Shown here in pieces: positions 25,792 through 35,063 of a stretch of 64,000 nucleotides of DNA. The stretch is from Enterococcus columbae DSM 7374 = ATCC 51263. GTDB taxonomy: Bacteria > Bacillota > Bacilli > Lactobacillales > Enterococcaceae. The notes beneath the pieces were generated by a model, which was given only the letters and a program-made list of their open reading frames with translations, was not told where the DNA came from and ran no database searches. Position numbers and translations under genes: made by a program. Numbering within the stretch: the stretch's first letter is position 1; each line of letters begins with the position of its first letter. The stretch is taken from NCBI RefSeq assembly GCF_000406925.1, contig NZ_KE136347.1, positions 62,001 through 126,000 of the forward strand. Reading direction: 5' to 3'.

Positions 25792-27132
25792 TTATAAAAA
25801 GATTTCTACTTTAAAAAATTCTTTGTATTTACTCGAGAGAACCATCCGTCCATTATTTAATTGAATAATTTTTTTAGAAATGTATAAACCAATTCCAGTG
25901 GTCCGAATAAAGGCAATATCAAACGGTTGATCATCAAGGGTGTTCAGTTGTTTGAGCTGTTCATTCGTTACCCCAATACCATCATCTAAAATCGTCAAGC
26001 AAATTTTTTCATTTATTTTAGTTAATGAAATCGTGATTTGACAGCCATCTGGATTATGTAAAATTGCATTATAAATAAGATTATGGATGACTCTGGAGAA
26101 TAAAAATGGATCTAGCTGTAAGCTTACATTTTTTAAGTCTTCCTCTGCATGAAAAGCAATGTCGATATTTTCCCAGATTTCTTGATTTAATATTTGAATG
26201 ATGACTTCTTTAATAAATGAAAGAATATAGATGTTTTCTTTTTGTAACGAACAAGCTTGATTATTTAAGCGCGCAAAGATGTTTAAGTCGTTTAATACGT
26301 TTTGGATATAATAGGTTTCTGTTAGGATTGGATCGAGATATTTATTTAGCTCTGGGTTGTGGGCATAATCTTTGGCGATAGCTACATTTGACAGAACAAT
26401 CGATAAGGGTGTTTTAATATCATGGGCAATCCCAGCAATCCAATCCTGTCTAAATTTTTGTTCCTCTTTCAGCTTATTATCGGTTTGTTCTAAGGCCTGA
26501 ATAATTTCTTCGAGTCCATAGATTGGCTTAATGGATGAGGAGAGTCCATTTGGTAATTGCATAATCATTTTTACAAGCGGTAGTATTTTTTTTCTTAATC
26601 TATAGTTACTATAGATATAGAGTAGGATAAAATATGCACAATTGAGTAATATCGTTAGTAAAAAGATGAAAGGAATTTTTTTAATCATACTAATTGATAG
26701 ATAATTATTGCTATATCTAGCATAAGAATTTTTAGGAAAGCCGATAACAAATAAATAATTACCTTTAGCATAGGTAAATACTGGATAATCGTTCAAATAA
26801 TATCTTGAAAATTTGGCTACCTCAGTATAGAAATACTGATTAGGAATAGCTTGGGGCTTTTGATAGCTGTATTGGACTTTTCCAGTTTTGTTATCTATAG
26901 CTAACAACCAAAGCTTTTTTTGCTTGAGCAAGCTCTGACCTTTTTCATCTAGGGTGATAGCTGAGTTAGTTACACTGACATGATTCATGATAGTGTCTAT
27001 GCGTTCAGATACACTATGATTGTTTTTGATATTCAGTACGCATATTGTAAAAATCAGTAAATTAATCAATAAGATAAGCACAAAGGAGAGGATAAATTTT
27101 AAAATAATCTGTTTAAATATATTCTTTTTCAC
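25792..27132 (-). CDS. Sensor histidine kinase of the lantibiotic-response type
   Basis: A 446-residue kinase. Two membrane helices (about 8-30 and 150-172) enclose an outside domain of roughly 120 residues. The phospho-acceptor motif is GIAHDIKTPLSI, the N box LIYNAILHNPDG, and G boxes LDDGIGV and TTGIGLYISKKI. The layout and context match kinases such as NisK/CprK that sense cationic peptides. The GTG at 27132 is preferred, since CGGAGTG is correctly placed; it abuts the regulator's stop codon. Confidence 0.85.
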   Translation of the reverse strand: MKKNIFKQIILKFILSFVLILLINLLIFTICVLNIKNNHSVSERIDTIMNHVSVTNSAITLDEKGQSLLKQKKLWLLAIDNKTGKVQYSYQKPQAIPNQYFYTEVAKFSRYYLNDYPVFTYAKGNYLFVIGFPKNSYARYSNNYLSISMIKKIPFIFLLTILLNCAYFILLYIYSNYRLRKKILPLVKMIMQLPNGLSSSIKPIYGLEEIIQALEQTDNKLKEEQKFRQDWIAGIAHDIKTPLSIVLSNVAIAKDYAHNPELNKYLDPILTETYYIQNVLNDLNIFARLNNQACSLQKENIYILSFIKEVIIQILNQEIWENIDIAFHAEEDLKNVSLQLDPFLFSRVIHNLIYNAILHNPDGCQITISLTKINEKICLTILDDGIGVTNEQLKQLNTLDDQPFDIAFIRTTGIGLYISKKIIQLNNGRMVLSSKYKEFFKVEIFL

Positions 27133-27133
27133 T

Positions 27134-27847
27134 TTATTCACTCCGAATAACATTTAATTTGTAGCCAAGGCCTCTAATCGTTTTTAAAAAAATAGGTTGT
27201 GAAGGATTATCTTCAATTTTTTCGCGAATATGGCGAATATGTACCTTCAAAATCTTGTCGTAGCCTACGTGATTTCCACCCCAAACAACATCAAATAAGC
27301 TATCCATTGAAACAATCTGATTTTGATTAGTCATTAATTTTTGTAATATTCTTAGTTCAGTGGGTGTGAGACTCACTTCCTGATTGTTTTTAGTGACTAA
27401 AGCATTCGTTAAGTCAATAGAGGTAGTGTCATTCAAGTATAGGCTATTCATACAGTTTTTATACACACGATTCATTAAAGCGGTTATTCTATAAATAAGA
27501 TTTTTAGGTAAAAAGGGCTTAGTAATATAATCATCTGCGCCACAAGCTAAACCGGAAATTTCATCTTCAGGATTATTTTTAGCAGTTAAAAAGATTATTG
27601 GAATATCGGAATCTTGACGAATATACTTAGCTAGCTGATAGCCCTCTCCGTCAGGCAACATAATATCTAGTATAATCAAATCAAAATGTGTTAGCTTCCA
27701 TAAATCGAGTGCCTCTGCAAGCGTGTAGGCACTACTTAAATGTTTAAAACCATTCAGCATTAAAATTTGTTTGATGGTTTGATTGAGTTTTGGATCATCG
27801 TCAACAATGAGTATTTTCTTTTCATATAATTGTTTGTTTTCATACAT
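27134..27847 (-). CDS. OmpR-family response regulator
   Basis: A 237-residue response regulator. Receiver motifs are ILIVDDDPKL, LIILDIMLPDG (phosphorylated Asp) and ITKPFLP; the C-terminal winged helix includes LTPTELRILQKL and VHIRHIREKI. The start at 27847 is chosen for its distance from AGGTGA. It is divergent from the transporter operon it presumably controls, with a triple repeat in the spacer as candidate operator. Confidence 0.9.
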   Translation of the reverse strand: MYENKQLYEKKILIVDDDPKLNQTIKQILMLNGFKHLSSAYTLAEALDLWKLTHFDLIILDIMLPDGEGYQLAKYIRQDSDIPIIFLTAKNNPEDEISGLACGADDYITKPFLPKNLIYRITALMNRVYKNCMNSLYLNDTTSIDLTNALVTKNNQEVSLTPTELRILQKLMTNQNQIVSMDSLFDVVWGGNHVGYDKILKVHIRHIREKIEDNPSQPIFLKTIRGLGYKLNVIRSE

Positions 27848-27920
27848 AATCATTTCACCTCGTCTAAGCCAATCATAGTATAACATTAAATCGTTACAAA
27901 AATCGGTACATCTTTCATAT

Positions 27921-27949
27921 TAACCTAAGCTTAACCTAGTATTTACCTG
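27921..27949. promoter_or_regulatory. Three direct repeats, candidate response-regulator operator
   Basis: TAACCTA (27921), TAACCTA (27932) and TTACCTG (27943) recur at exactly 11-base steps in the divergent spacer. Direct repeats one helical turn apart are the standard operator form for OmpR-type regulators. The repeats lie 65-93 bases upstream of the ATPase start, a fitting place for activation. Confidence 0.65.
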
Positions 27950-28013
27950 AAATTTATCCATAGACAGTATGCTTAGTCTATCAATTATAAAAATTCTAGG
28001 AAGTGATAGGTCC

Positions 28014-28928
28014 ATGAAAGAGATTATTCGTTTGAAGAATGTAGTGAAAAAATATAATGAAGTCGAGGTTGTTCATTTATCTAAGCTCCATTTATATCAA
28101 GGAGAGATTTATGGATTACTTGGATTAAATGGTGCGGGAAAAACCACCACAATGAAAATGATTTTATCTTTAATTCAACCGACTGCTGGTAAAATTTTCG
28201 TTTTAGGGAGGGAACTTTCTGATCAATCGAAAGAATATTTGAATAAAATCGGTTCGGTAATTGAAGAGCCTTCCTATTATCCCAATTTAACTGCTTATGA
28301 AAATCTAGCAATTTTTCAAAAAATTTTAAATTTTGATAAAAAAAATATTATCGAAACTTTAAATCTAGTGGGATTAAACACAGCTTCTAATCAGAAAAAA
28401 TTAGTTAAAAATTATTCATTAGGAATGAAGCAGCGTTTAGCATTAGCCTTTGCTTTGGTGAAAAAGCCCGAAATTTTAATTTTAGATGAACCAACGAATG
28501 GGTTAGATCCTCAGGGAATACAAGAGATAAGGGAGCTAATTGTTCAATTAGCCAAAAAAGAAGGTTTAACAGTTCTTGTATCTAGTCATATTTTATCCGA
28601 AATTGAGCAAATGGCAGACCGTGTAGGGATCATCCATCATGGGAAAATGCTATACGAGGGAAAGATTGAAGACATTCAGACTAATCGATGGATTGAAATA
28701 CGTGGCGATTTCAGTAACAGAGAATCATTAGCAGAATTAGTTACTAGAGAAAATATTGAAATATATAAACATACCAGTACAACCTTACAAATTGAAAATA
28801 TTGAAAATGATAGAATCACTAGTTTATTAAAGCTGTTAGTTCACAATAATATTTTATTTTATGAAGTTGTAAGAAAAAGAGAATCTTTAGAAAATATATT
28901 CTTGTCGTTAACGAGAGGGGATATTTAG
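28014..28928 (+). CDS. Lantibiotic-immunity-type ABC transporter ATPase
   Basis: A 304-residue ATPase of the LanF/BcrA type. Walker A GLNGAGKTT near residue 40, Q-loop region VIEEPSYYPNLTAYENL, signature YSLGMKQRLALA and Walker B ILILDEPTNGLDP are complete; the Glu in the VIEEPSYYP segment where most ATPases have Gln is the E-loop typical of lantibiotic-immunity ATPases. The ATG at 28014 is preferred over an upstream start because it follows GATAGG. Two permease genes follow directly. Confidence 0.9.
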   Translation: MKEIIRLKNVVKKYNEVEVVHLSKLHLYQGEIYGLLGLNGAGKTTTMKMILSLIQPTAGKIFVLGRELSDQSKEYLNKIGSVIEEPSYYPNLTAYENLAIFQKILNFDKKNIIETLNLVGLNTASNQKKLVKNYSLGMKQRLALAFALVKKPEILILDEPTNGLDPQGIQEIRELIVQLAKKEGLTVLVSSHILSEIEQMADRVGIIHHGKMLYEGKIEDIQTNRWIEIRGDFSNRESLAELVTRENIEIYKHTSTTLQIENIENDRITSLLKLLVHNNILFYEVVRKRESLENIFLSLTRGDI

Positions 28929-29678
28929 ATGATAAAAGATGTAGCGATTGAGTTTCTAAAAACGAAGCGAAGTAAATCATTATTTTTAACATTTTTAGTT
29001 ATAGGAATTACTTTATTATGGATGATGGCTATTTTAACAAAATATAGTAGTATTTCACAATATCACGATATGCGAATTATTTATTATGGTGTATTGGATG
29101 TAGAAACCCTGATGCTTCCTATTTTTCTTTCTGTTTTTGTTGCTAGAATTTTTGAAATTGAACGTTCAGGTAATGCGCTGAAATTAATGGCTATAAATGG
29201 ACAATCAGTGACTAATATATTTTGGAGTAAACTTTTTTTAACGATGATAGTAGGGGGAATATTTTCTTTATTAGAATCATTGGTTATGCTATTAGTTGCT
29301 AAGATGGGGCAACTTTCTTGGTCAATTAAAGAATTATTATTTAAAAATTTAATCAATCTTTCTTTTATCTTTGTATTAGTGTGTGTATTTTTAATGGTTT
29401 CTCTTTTTATTAAAAAACAGGAATTAGTCATTGCTTCAGGTTTTATTGGAGGATTTATAGGTTTTATGCTCCATCGTTCTTCATTTATCAGTTTAATTAT
29501 TCCTTTTGGAGGGATCAGATATCTATCATTAGTCAATATGAAAGTAGTAGCTGGTAAGGTGATTTTGGAGATGAATCAGCAGATAGTTTTCCATTTTCTA
29601 ATTTATATTATTTATATGATTGTATTATATAGTTTATTGAGATACTTACTTAATATGAAAGGAAAGAAGATAGAATGA
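28929..29678 (+). CDS. Lantibiotic-immunity-type ABC permease (first)
   Basis: A 249-residue membrane protein with six predicted helices, of the ABC-2 type used by LanE/BcrB-like exporters. The N-terminal AIEFLKTKRSKSLFL and the FEIERSGNALKLM loop after the second helix are typical of this group. It starts one base after the ATPase stop and overlaps the second permease by four bases. Confidence 0.87.
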   Translation: MIKDVAIEFLKTKRSKSLFLTFLVIGITLLWMMAILTKYSSISQYHDMRIIYYGVLDVETLMLPIFLSVFVARIFEIERSGNALKLMAINGQSVTNIFWSKLFLTMIVGGIFSLLESLVMLLVAKMGQLSWSIKELLFKNLINLSFIFVLVCVFLMVSLFIKKQELVIASGFIGGFIGFMLHRSSFISLIIPFGGIRYLSLVNMKVVAGKVILEMNQQIVFHFLIYIIYMIVLYSLLRYLLNMKGKKIE

Positions 29679-30412
29679 GTTACTTAACTATTGAATGGCT
29701 AAAATTGAAAAAAGCTGCTTCTTTAGGAATTGGGATTATATTTATATTATTTTCGTCAATTATTGGATTAGCAATTTTTTTTGGAGCAGCTTATAACATG
29801 TATCAACCTAATGAGCGTTTTATGGCCTTGTGGCTACAATTAAGTTTTTACTATAGTCAACTTTTTTTCTTAATCATGATTAGTATCATTGTCTATTTAG
29901 CATTGAGTGAAGAATTTGCTAGGAAAAATCTAGCTTTCTTACGAGCGAATAACTTTTCCATGCCTAAGTTGATTCTAGCTAAAGCGATTAATGTATTTTT
30001 TATTACTATTCTACTACAACTTATTTTTTATGCTGTTTTTTTCGGAGCAGTTAAATTTGCTAATATTTCCTATCAAGTTAAGGAAATCCAACAAGTTTTT
30101 CAATGGCTATTAAATTTTGCGGTGGCTTCAATGACTTTAATTTTTACTCAACTTTTTATTACCTTGAAAACAAAGAGTTTGAGCAAATCTATAGGTATTG
30201 CTACACTAGGCATGATAATAGGGTTTATACTTCTATTCATTAATAAAAATTTGACTAATTTTTTCCCTTATAGTCAAGTCCAAATTGCCATGCATGCTAG
30301 AAGTGGTGCACCGTTTACGATAAGAGAATCGTTGCGTTTTTTCATGGTGAATAGCTTATATATTTTTTTATTTTATTGGCTTTCCTGTCGTGAATTAAGG
30401 AAAGAAGCTTAA
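29675..30412 (+). CDS. Lantibiotic-immunity-type ABC permease (second)
   Basis: A 245-residue membrane protein with six predicted helices, beginning MSYLTIEWLKLKKAASLGIG as in LanG-type permeases. It completes an ATPase plus two-permease exporter that pulls membrane-inserting peptides away from the cell. No lantibiotic structural or modification gene is in the window, so this is a defence module rather than producer immunity. Confidence 0.86.
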   Translation: MSYLTIEWLKLKKAASLGIGIIFILFSSIIGLAIFFGAAYNMYQPNERFMALWLQLSFYYSQLFFLIMISIIVYLALSEEFARKNLAFLRANNFSMPKLILAKAINVFFITILLQLIFYAVFFGAVKFANISYQVKEIQQVFQWLLNFAVASMTLIFTQLFITLKTKSLSKSIGIATLGMIIGFILLFINKNLTNFFPYSQVQIAMHARSGAPFTIRESLRFFMVNSLYIFLFYWLSCRELRKEA

Positions 30413-30610
30413 ACGACAAATTTTTTAAAGGCCAAAGAAGCTAATTGCAATAGAGACGAGCTTGTTATTAGCGCTTTGCTATAAGAACCATTACGATTAG
30501 GCTGTTCGTTTAGTTTTGCAGAAAGCACCTGTTAATTGATTTTAAATATTTTATATTTTAGTATGTAGTGAAACTTTCAATAGTGTAGACTATTAGCAAA
30601 TGAAATAAAA

Positions 30611-30689
30611 AAGGATAAAAATAAGCGTAGCTATGTCTATGAATATCCTTATATCAAAGGCTATGACAAGTTATCTTATTTTTATCCTT
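30611..30689. repeat. Inverted repeat, small element or terminator
   Basis: AAGGATAAAAATAAG (30611-30625) is repeated exactly in inverse at 30675-30689, enclosing 49 bases in which GTAGC and GCTAT could extend the pairing. The rest of the gap 30413-30709 is AT-rich without a gene. It could be a small mobile repeat or a long-loop terminator between the convergent permease and ogt. Confidence 0.5.
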
Positions 30690-30709
30690 ATATTATTATA
30701 TAAACAATT

Positions 30710-31216
30710 TTAGTTAGCTGCATGTCCTAACTTCATTTGTTCATATTGTAAAATTTGTGCTTTTAAAGGTAGTCCCCAACCAAAGCCTGTTAATTGTCCA
30801 TTTTTACCAATCACTCGATGACAGGGAATGATAAAGAAAATTGGATTTTTGCCAATTGCATTAGCCACTGCACGAAAGGCGGTTGGTTTACCTAAATTTT
30901 GAGCAATTTGGCTATAGCTTAGGGTTTGACCAAAAGGAATTTTTTGTAATTCTTGCCAAACGCGTTGCTGAAAAGCTGTCCCACGTAAATCTAAGGGATA
31001 GTCAAAGCTATTTTTTTCATGACTCAATAATCGGCTAAATTCAGCCACATAAGGAGCAGTTTTTTCTAAATCCTGTTGCCATAGGTATTGCTGTTTTTCT
31101 TTAACCAGTTGGTCACTAGGGGCTAAAAACAACAAACCATGTTCTGAGACACCTAAAGTTAGCTGCAAAGAAGAGATTTGGAAGTCCTGAACATAAATAG
31201 GTTCTTTAGATTGCAT
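30710..31216 (-). CDS. ogt: Methylated-DNA-protein cysteine methyltransferase
   Basis: A 168-residue suicide repair protein that takes alkyl groups from O6-methylguanine. The acceptor cysteine is in IIPCHRVIGKNG near residue 133; the DNA-binding helix-turn-helix LPFGQT-like segment and the arginine finger region FRAVANAIGKNP precede it. It starts after AGGAGGG. Confidence 0.94.
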   Translation of the reverse strand: MQSKEPIYVQDFQISSLQLTLGVSEHGLLFLAPSDQLVKEKQQYLWQQDLEKTAPYVAEFSRLLSHEKNSFDYPLDLRGTAFQQRVWQELQKIPFGQTLSYSQIAQNLGKPTAFRAVANAIGKNPIFFIIPCHRVIGKNGQLTGFGWGLPLKAQILQYEQMKLGHAAN

Positions 31217-31346
31217 TAAAAAAGCCCTCCTTTTATCTAGTAGTGGTATTTATTTTTTTATGCTTTATTTATATTTAGAAGTATTGTCGTAGTGCGACTA
31301 CAAAAATCTGGTTCTGTAATAAAGTAAATCAGCAAGTTATTAAAAG

Positions 31347-31730
31347 TTAGTTGCGAAAAGGCTGATAATGCTTAGCCTCTGATTTAAATTCTTTGATACT
31401 ACAGATTAAATTTTCGTCATCAAAGGTAATTAATGATACGCCATTAAATTCATCATATTTCTCATTAAAATAGCAAGCAAAATACCATTCCACTATAAGC
31501 GTTTGATTGCTTGGGTAGATTTGTTTTATCTCCCATTTTACTACCTTGCCTTGTTCGTTCCATTGAGCAAACCATTGATTAAGCTGATTGAGTCCTAGGT
31601 ATTCAGGTCCATAGCATTCACTATAGTAAATATTGGGACTAAATATTTGCGACCAGCATTCGTTATGTTGATTGAGCCAACTAGTAAAATATTTTTTTAT
31701 ATTTTCCATCTGTTTGTCAATTTGTAGCAT
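31347..31730 (-). CDS. NTF2-like/SnoaL-type small protein
   Basis: A 127-residue protein predicted to adopt the cone-shaped NTF2-like fold: N-terminal helices, YGPEYLGLNQLNQWFAQW in the middle and a curved sheet with VVKWEIKQIYPS and LIVEWYFACYF. Members bind small molecules or act as isomerases; no activity can be assigned. The ATG at 31730 follows GGAGG and overlaps the end of the ABC-F gene, so it is translated with it. Confidence 0.7.
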   Translation of the reverse strand: MLQIDKQMENIKKYFTSWLNQHNECWSQIFSPNIYYSECYGPEYLGLNQLNQWFAQWNEQGKVVKWEIKQIYPSNQTLIVEWYFACYFNEKYDEFNGVSLITFDDENLICSIKEFKSEAKHYQPFRN

Positions 31731-33663
31731 CTTCAATAACCTCCAGTTCACCAATAATTGCTTCCCATTGCTCTAAAAGCTTTTCTTGTTGTTCTTTAGC
31801 TGCTTCTAGTGAGGTGTTTAATTCGACTAAGGCCTGATGATTAGCTAAATTTTCTGGTAAGGTCATGGCTAGCTCAAGCTCAGTTATTTTTTCCTCTAAT
31901 GCTTCAATTTCTTGCTCATATTGTTCCGCTTTACGCTTCAAGCTGCGTAATTGCTTTTGTTGCTCCTTGCTTTGTTGGAAGGATTGCTTTCCTGCTGTAT
32001 TGGCTTCCTTAGTTTGCGTCGTTTCTTGTTCTAACAAGGCTTTTAATTCAGCTTCTTCACGTTTTTTCTCTAAATAATAATCATAATCGCCTAAATATAA
32101 TTTACTGCCGGTTTCAGATAATTCAATCACCTTGGTAGCAATTCGATTGATAAAGTAACGGTCATGGGAAACAAATAACAGGGTTCCCTCATAATCAATC
32201 AGCGCATTCTCTAAGACTTCCTTATTATCAATATCTAAATGGTTGGTCGGTTCATCGAGAACTAAAAAGTTATCCTTATTCATTGACAGCTTAGCTAAGG
32301 CAACTCGCGCTTTTTCGCCGCCACTTAAAAGAGCGATGGGTTTTTCTACCTCTTCACCTGAAAAGAGGAAACTACCTAAAATGGTACGAATATCGCCTTC
32401 AGGAGTGGTAGGGTGCTCATCCCATAATTCATGTAAAATCGTCTTGTTGGCATTCAACTCGGCTTGACCTTGATCGTAATAACCAATACTGACATTGGTT
32501 CCCAGATGGAGTTGACCTTGAATCAGGGGAATTTTGCCAATGATTGATTTTAAGAGTGTGGATTTACCGATTCCATTTGGGCCAACTAAGGCAATCGCTT
32601 CTTGTTTACGAATATCTAGCTCGATTGGTGCGCTAAGGATCGTCTCTTCATAGCCGATTGCACCATCTGTTAACTGTAAAACCACATTTCCTGAAGCTTT
32701 TTCAATATCAAATAGGAAATGGGCCGATTTTTCATCCCCTTGAGGTTTATCTAAGCGATCCATTTTTTCAAGTTGTTTTCTTCGACTTTGTGCTCTTTTA
32801 GTAGTCGAAGCCCGAACGAGATTTCGTGCAACAAAGTCTTCTAGTTTTTGGATTTCTTCTTGTTGTTTTTCGTAGGCCTTCCATTCACTCGCTAATTGTT
32901 GGGCTTTTAAATCTAAATATTTACTATAGTTTCCTTTAAAGTAACGCATTTTTTGACGACTGAGTTCATACACCTCGGTAACTACCTTGTCAAGGAAATA
33001 GCGGTCGTGTGAAACGATGAGCAATGCGCCTTGATACGCTTGTAGATACCCCTCTAACCAAGCAAGTGTTTCGATATCTAGGTGGTTGGTGGGTTCGTCT
33101 AAAATTAATAAATCAGGTTTTTGCAGAAGTAGTTTGGCTAAAGCTAGACGCGTTCTTTGTCCACCAGATAAATTATTAATTGCTTGTTCGTAAAATTCAG
33201 CACCAAACTGGAAGCCATGTAAAACTGAGCGAATCTCATTTTCGTAGCCATAGCCATTGTTTTCTGCGAATTGATGCTGAATTTGATCATATTCTTTTAA
33301 TAAACTTTGATATTGCGCGCTAGTCACATCAATTTGGCCCATTTCCACTTCTAGCTGACGCATTCTTTGTTCCATTTGTCGAAGGGAATCAAAGGCTTTG
33401 AGCATTTCATTCCATACAGTTTCTTCACTCGCTAAGCCTGAATTTTGCGCCAAATAGCCCAGGCGGATATTTTTATTACGAATGACTTGACCAGCATCAG
33501 GTTGTTCGCTACCAGCGATAATTTTTAATAGGGTAGACTTACCCGCACCATTCCGGCCGACCAAGGCAATTCTTGCATGACTATCTATTTCCATTTGGAT
33601 ATTTTCAAATAAAACATCTGCTCCGAATAAACGAGCAACTTGATTGGCTTGTAATATAATCAT
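31717..33663 (-). CDS. ABC-F family ATPase (YdiF-like)
   Basis: A 648-residue soluble protein with two ABC domains. Walker A motifs GRNGAGKST (near 37) and GPNGIGKST (near 356), signatures LSGGQRTRLALA and LSGGEKARVALA, and two LILDEPTNHLDI-type Walker B motifs are complete. The linker between the domains carries the ABC-F P-site tRNA interaction region, and a long coiled coil (about 540-640) forms the C-terminus, as in YdiF/Uup-like translation factors. A role in ribosome rescue or assembly is more likely than antibiotic protection; sequence alone does not separate these. Confidence 0.9.
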   Translation of the reverse strand: MIILQANQVARLFGADVLFENIQMEIDSHARIALVGRNGAGKSTLLKIIAGSEQPDAGQVIRNKNIRLGYLAQNSGLASEETVWNEMLKAFDSLRQMEQRMRQLEVEMGQIDVTSAQYQSLLKEYDQIQHQFAENNGYGYENEIRSVLHGFQFGAEFYEQAINNLSGGQRTRLALAKLLLQKPDLLILDEPTNHLDIETLAWLEGYLQAYQGALLIVSHDRYFLDKVVTEVYELSRQKMRYFKGNYSKYLDLKAQQLASEWKAYEKQQEEIQKLEDFVARNLVRASTTKRAQSRRKQLEKMDRLDKPQGDEKSAHFLFDIEKASGNVVLQLTDGAIGYEETILSAPIELDIRKQEAIALVGPNGIGKSTLLKSIIGKIPLIQGQLHLGTNVSIGYYDQGQAELNANKTILHELWDEHPTTPEGDIRTILGSFLFSGEEVEKPIALLSGGEKARVALAKLSMNKDNFLVLDEPTNHLDIDNKEVLENALIDYEGTLLFVSHDRYFINRIATKVIELSETGSKLYLGDYDYYLEKKREEAELKALLEQETTQTKEANTAGKQSFQQSKEQQKQLRSLKRKAEQYEQEIEALEEKITELELAMTLPENLANHQALVELNTSLEAAKEQQEKLLEQWEAIIGELEVIEDATN

Positions 33664-33848
33664 GTGTTATTACTCTTCCTTTAATACAAATTTGCATTAT
33701 CAGTCTATCATAGTTTAAAGCCAAGAAAAAGCTATTTGTATTTAAAGAGAGTACTCATTAACAAATTGAATGAACAATAGGGCGTGATTTTGGCAAAATT
33801 TTTAGTAGATATTACTGTTTTAATTGCCTTGTTACTGATGAAACGAGT

Positions 33849-33942
33849 TTGTGAGAAAATCACGATGAATTTTGAGCAGATAAATTGCTTTTCATTGCGA
33901 CTCTTTGGTAAGATAACTCTGGAAATAGTGAACAATTCACAA
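33849..33942 (+). promoter_or_regulatory. Two palindromes upstream of rex
   Basis: TTGTGA-N5-TCACGA (33849-33865) and TAGTGA-N5-TCACAA (33926-33942) lie upstream of rex. Rex operators are usually TTGTGA-N6-TCACAA; both sites have one base less in the spacer. A possible promoter TTGCTT-18-TAAGAT (33886-33915) lies between them, so the second palindrome would cover the transcription start. Autoregulation is a reasonable inference. The rest of 33664-33959 shows no gene with a binding site. Confidence 0.5.
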
Positions 33943-33959
33943 GTTGGAGGAGAAAGATC

Positions 33960-34616
33960 GTGAAAGAAAAACAAATACCTAAAGCAACAGCCAAACGTTT
34001 ACCGATTTATTATAGATATTTGAAGATGTTGCACCAAGCCGGTAAGAAGAAAGTTTCTTCAACGGAGCTAAGTGAAGCTGTCCAAGTCGATAGTGCAACC
34101 ATTCGCCGAGATTTTTCTTATTTTGGTGAGTTAGGTAAACGTGGCTACGGTTATGATGTCGAGGAAGTAATGCTATTTTTCGCAGTGACCTTAAATGAAG
34201 ATAAGATGACTAATGTTGCCTTAATTGGGGTCGGAAATCTTGGTAGTGCGTTATTAAAATATAAGTTCCACCATAGTAATTCTATTCGCATTAGTGCAGC
34301 CTTTGATGTGAATCAAGATTTAGTTGGTCGAATTATTGATGGTATACCAGTTTACCCAATGAGCGATATGAAAGAGCAAGTTAAGATTCAAGAAATCGAT
34401 ATCGCTATTTTAACTGTACCAGCTGATAAATCACAGGATGTGGTGAATGATTTAGTCGATTCTGGAGTCAAAGGAATTTTAAACTTTACGCCTGTACGCT
34501 TAAATGCCCCAGATGATGTTATTATTCAAAATGTAGATTTAACGAATGAATTGCAAACATTGATTTATTTCTTAAATTCTGATAACAATCCATCTGATAT
34601 TTTTATCCATAGTTAA
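33960..34616 (+). CDS. rex: Redox-sensing transcriptional repressor Rex
   Basis: A 218-residue repressor that senses the NADH/NAD+ ratio and controls fermentation genes. The N-terminal winged helix includes [23 protein letters not shown], the family signature (quoted as [20 protein letters not shown]); the NAD-binding Rossmann motif is [13 protein letters not shown] near residue 88. The start is GTG after GTTGGAGGAG. It ends in a terminator and is the last core gene before the accessory island. Confidence 0.95.
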   Translation: MKEKQIPKATAKRLPIYYRYLKMLHQAGKKKVSSTELSEAVQVDSATIRRDFSYFGELGKRGYGYDVEEVMLFFAVTLNEDKMTNVALIGVGNLGSALLKYKFHHSNSIRISAAFDVNQDLVGRIIDGIPVYPMSDMKEQVKIQEIDIAILTVPADKSQDVVNDLVDSGVKGILNFTPVRLNAPDDVIIQNVDLTNELQTLIYFLNSDNNPSDIFIHS

Positions 34617-34687
34617 GCCGAATCAAAATAAATTAACTTGCAGAAAATCAACGTGTTTTGTTTGAATGCGTTAGCTTTATTCCTATT

Positions 34688-34719
34688 GCCATCAGATTTT
34701 GCTTCTGATGGCTTTTTTT
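34688..34719 (+). terminator. Terminator of rex
   Basis: Stem GCCATCAGA / TCTGATGGC with a seven-base loop and seven T residues. It marks the left border of the island. Confidence 0.88.
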
Positions 34720-35063
34720 GGATAATTTTAGGGGAATAGGTTGATTGTCTTTATGTTTCTCCTTAGTTAATTTCTTAGCGCATTAAAATTTTTTTATAAT
34801 ATTCATTTGGCCTGTTTATAATAGATTAAACTAAACATGAATGTAAATAACTTCAATTTTCTAACTATGTTTTTAACCATTTCAAATAAAAACATTTTTT
34901 CAAGATATTGAAAATTACTTATTAGAAGATAGACACCCAAATGAGTAAAATACTTCTGATTTAGCAACCTTCCTTGAAAGATAGGAGGGCTTTTTTTGCT
35001 AATTCAACTGTTTTATGAGAAGTAAAAATTGGTAATTAGCGAAGAGGGTTAAAAATATTTTTT
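34720..35063. other. Gene-free left border of the island, with a second hairpin
   Basis: About 340 AT-rich bases without a credible gene. At 34961-35002 a terminator-like structure is seen: CCTTCCT pairs with AGGAGGG, flanked by TTAGCAA and TTGCTAA, with a run of seven T. It would insulate the island promoter from upstream transcription, or is the leftover of a lost gene. Confidence 0.55.

Noticed and set aside
33782-33963. A 59-codon frame starting with GTG that ends overlapping the rex start
   Set aside because: It has no good binding site and runs through the promoter and palindromes of rex; hydrophobic stretch is probably chance in AT-rich DNA.
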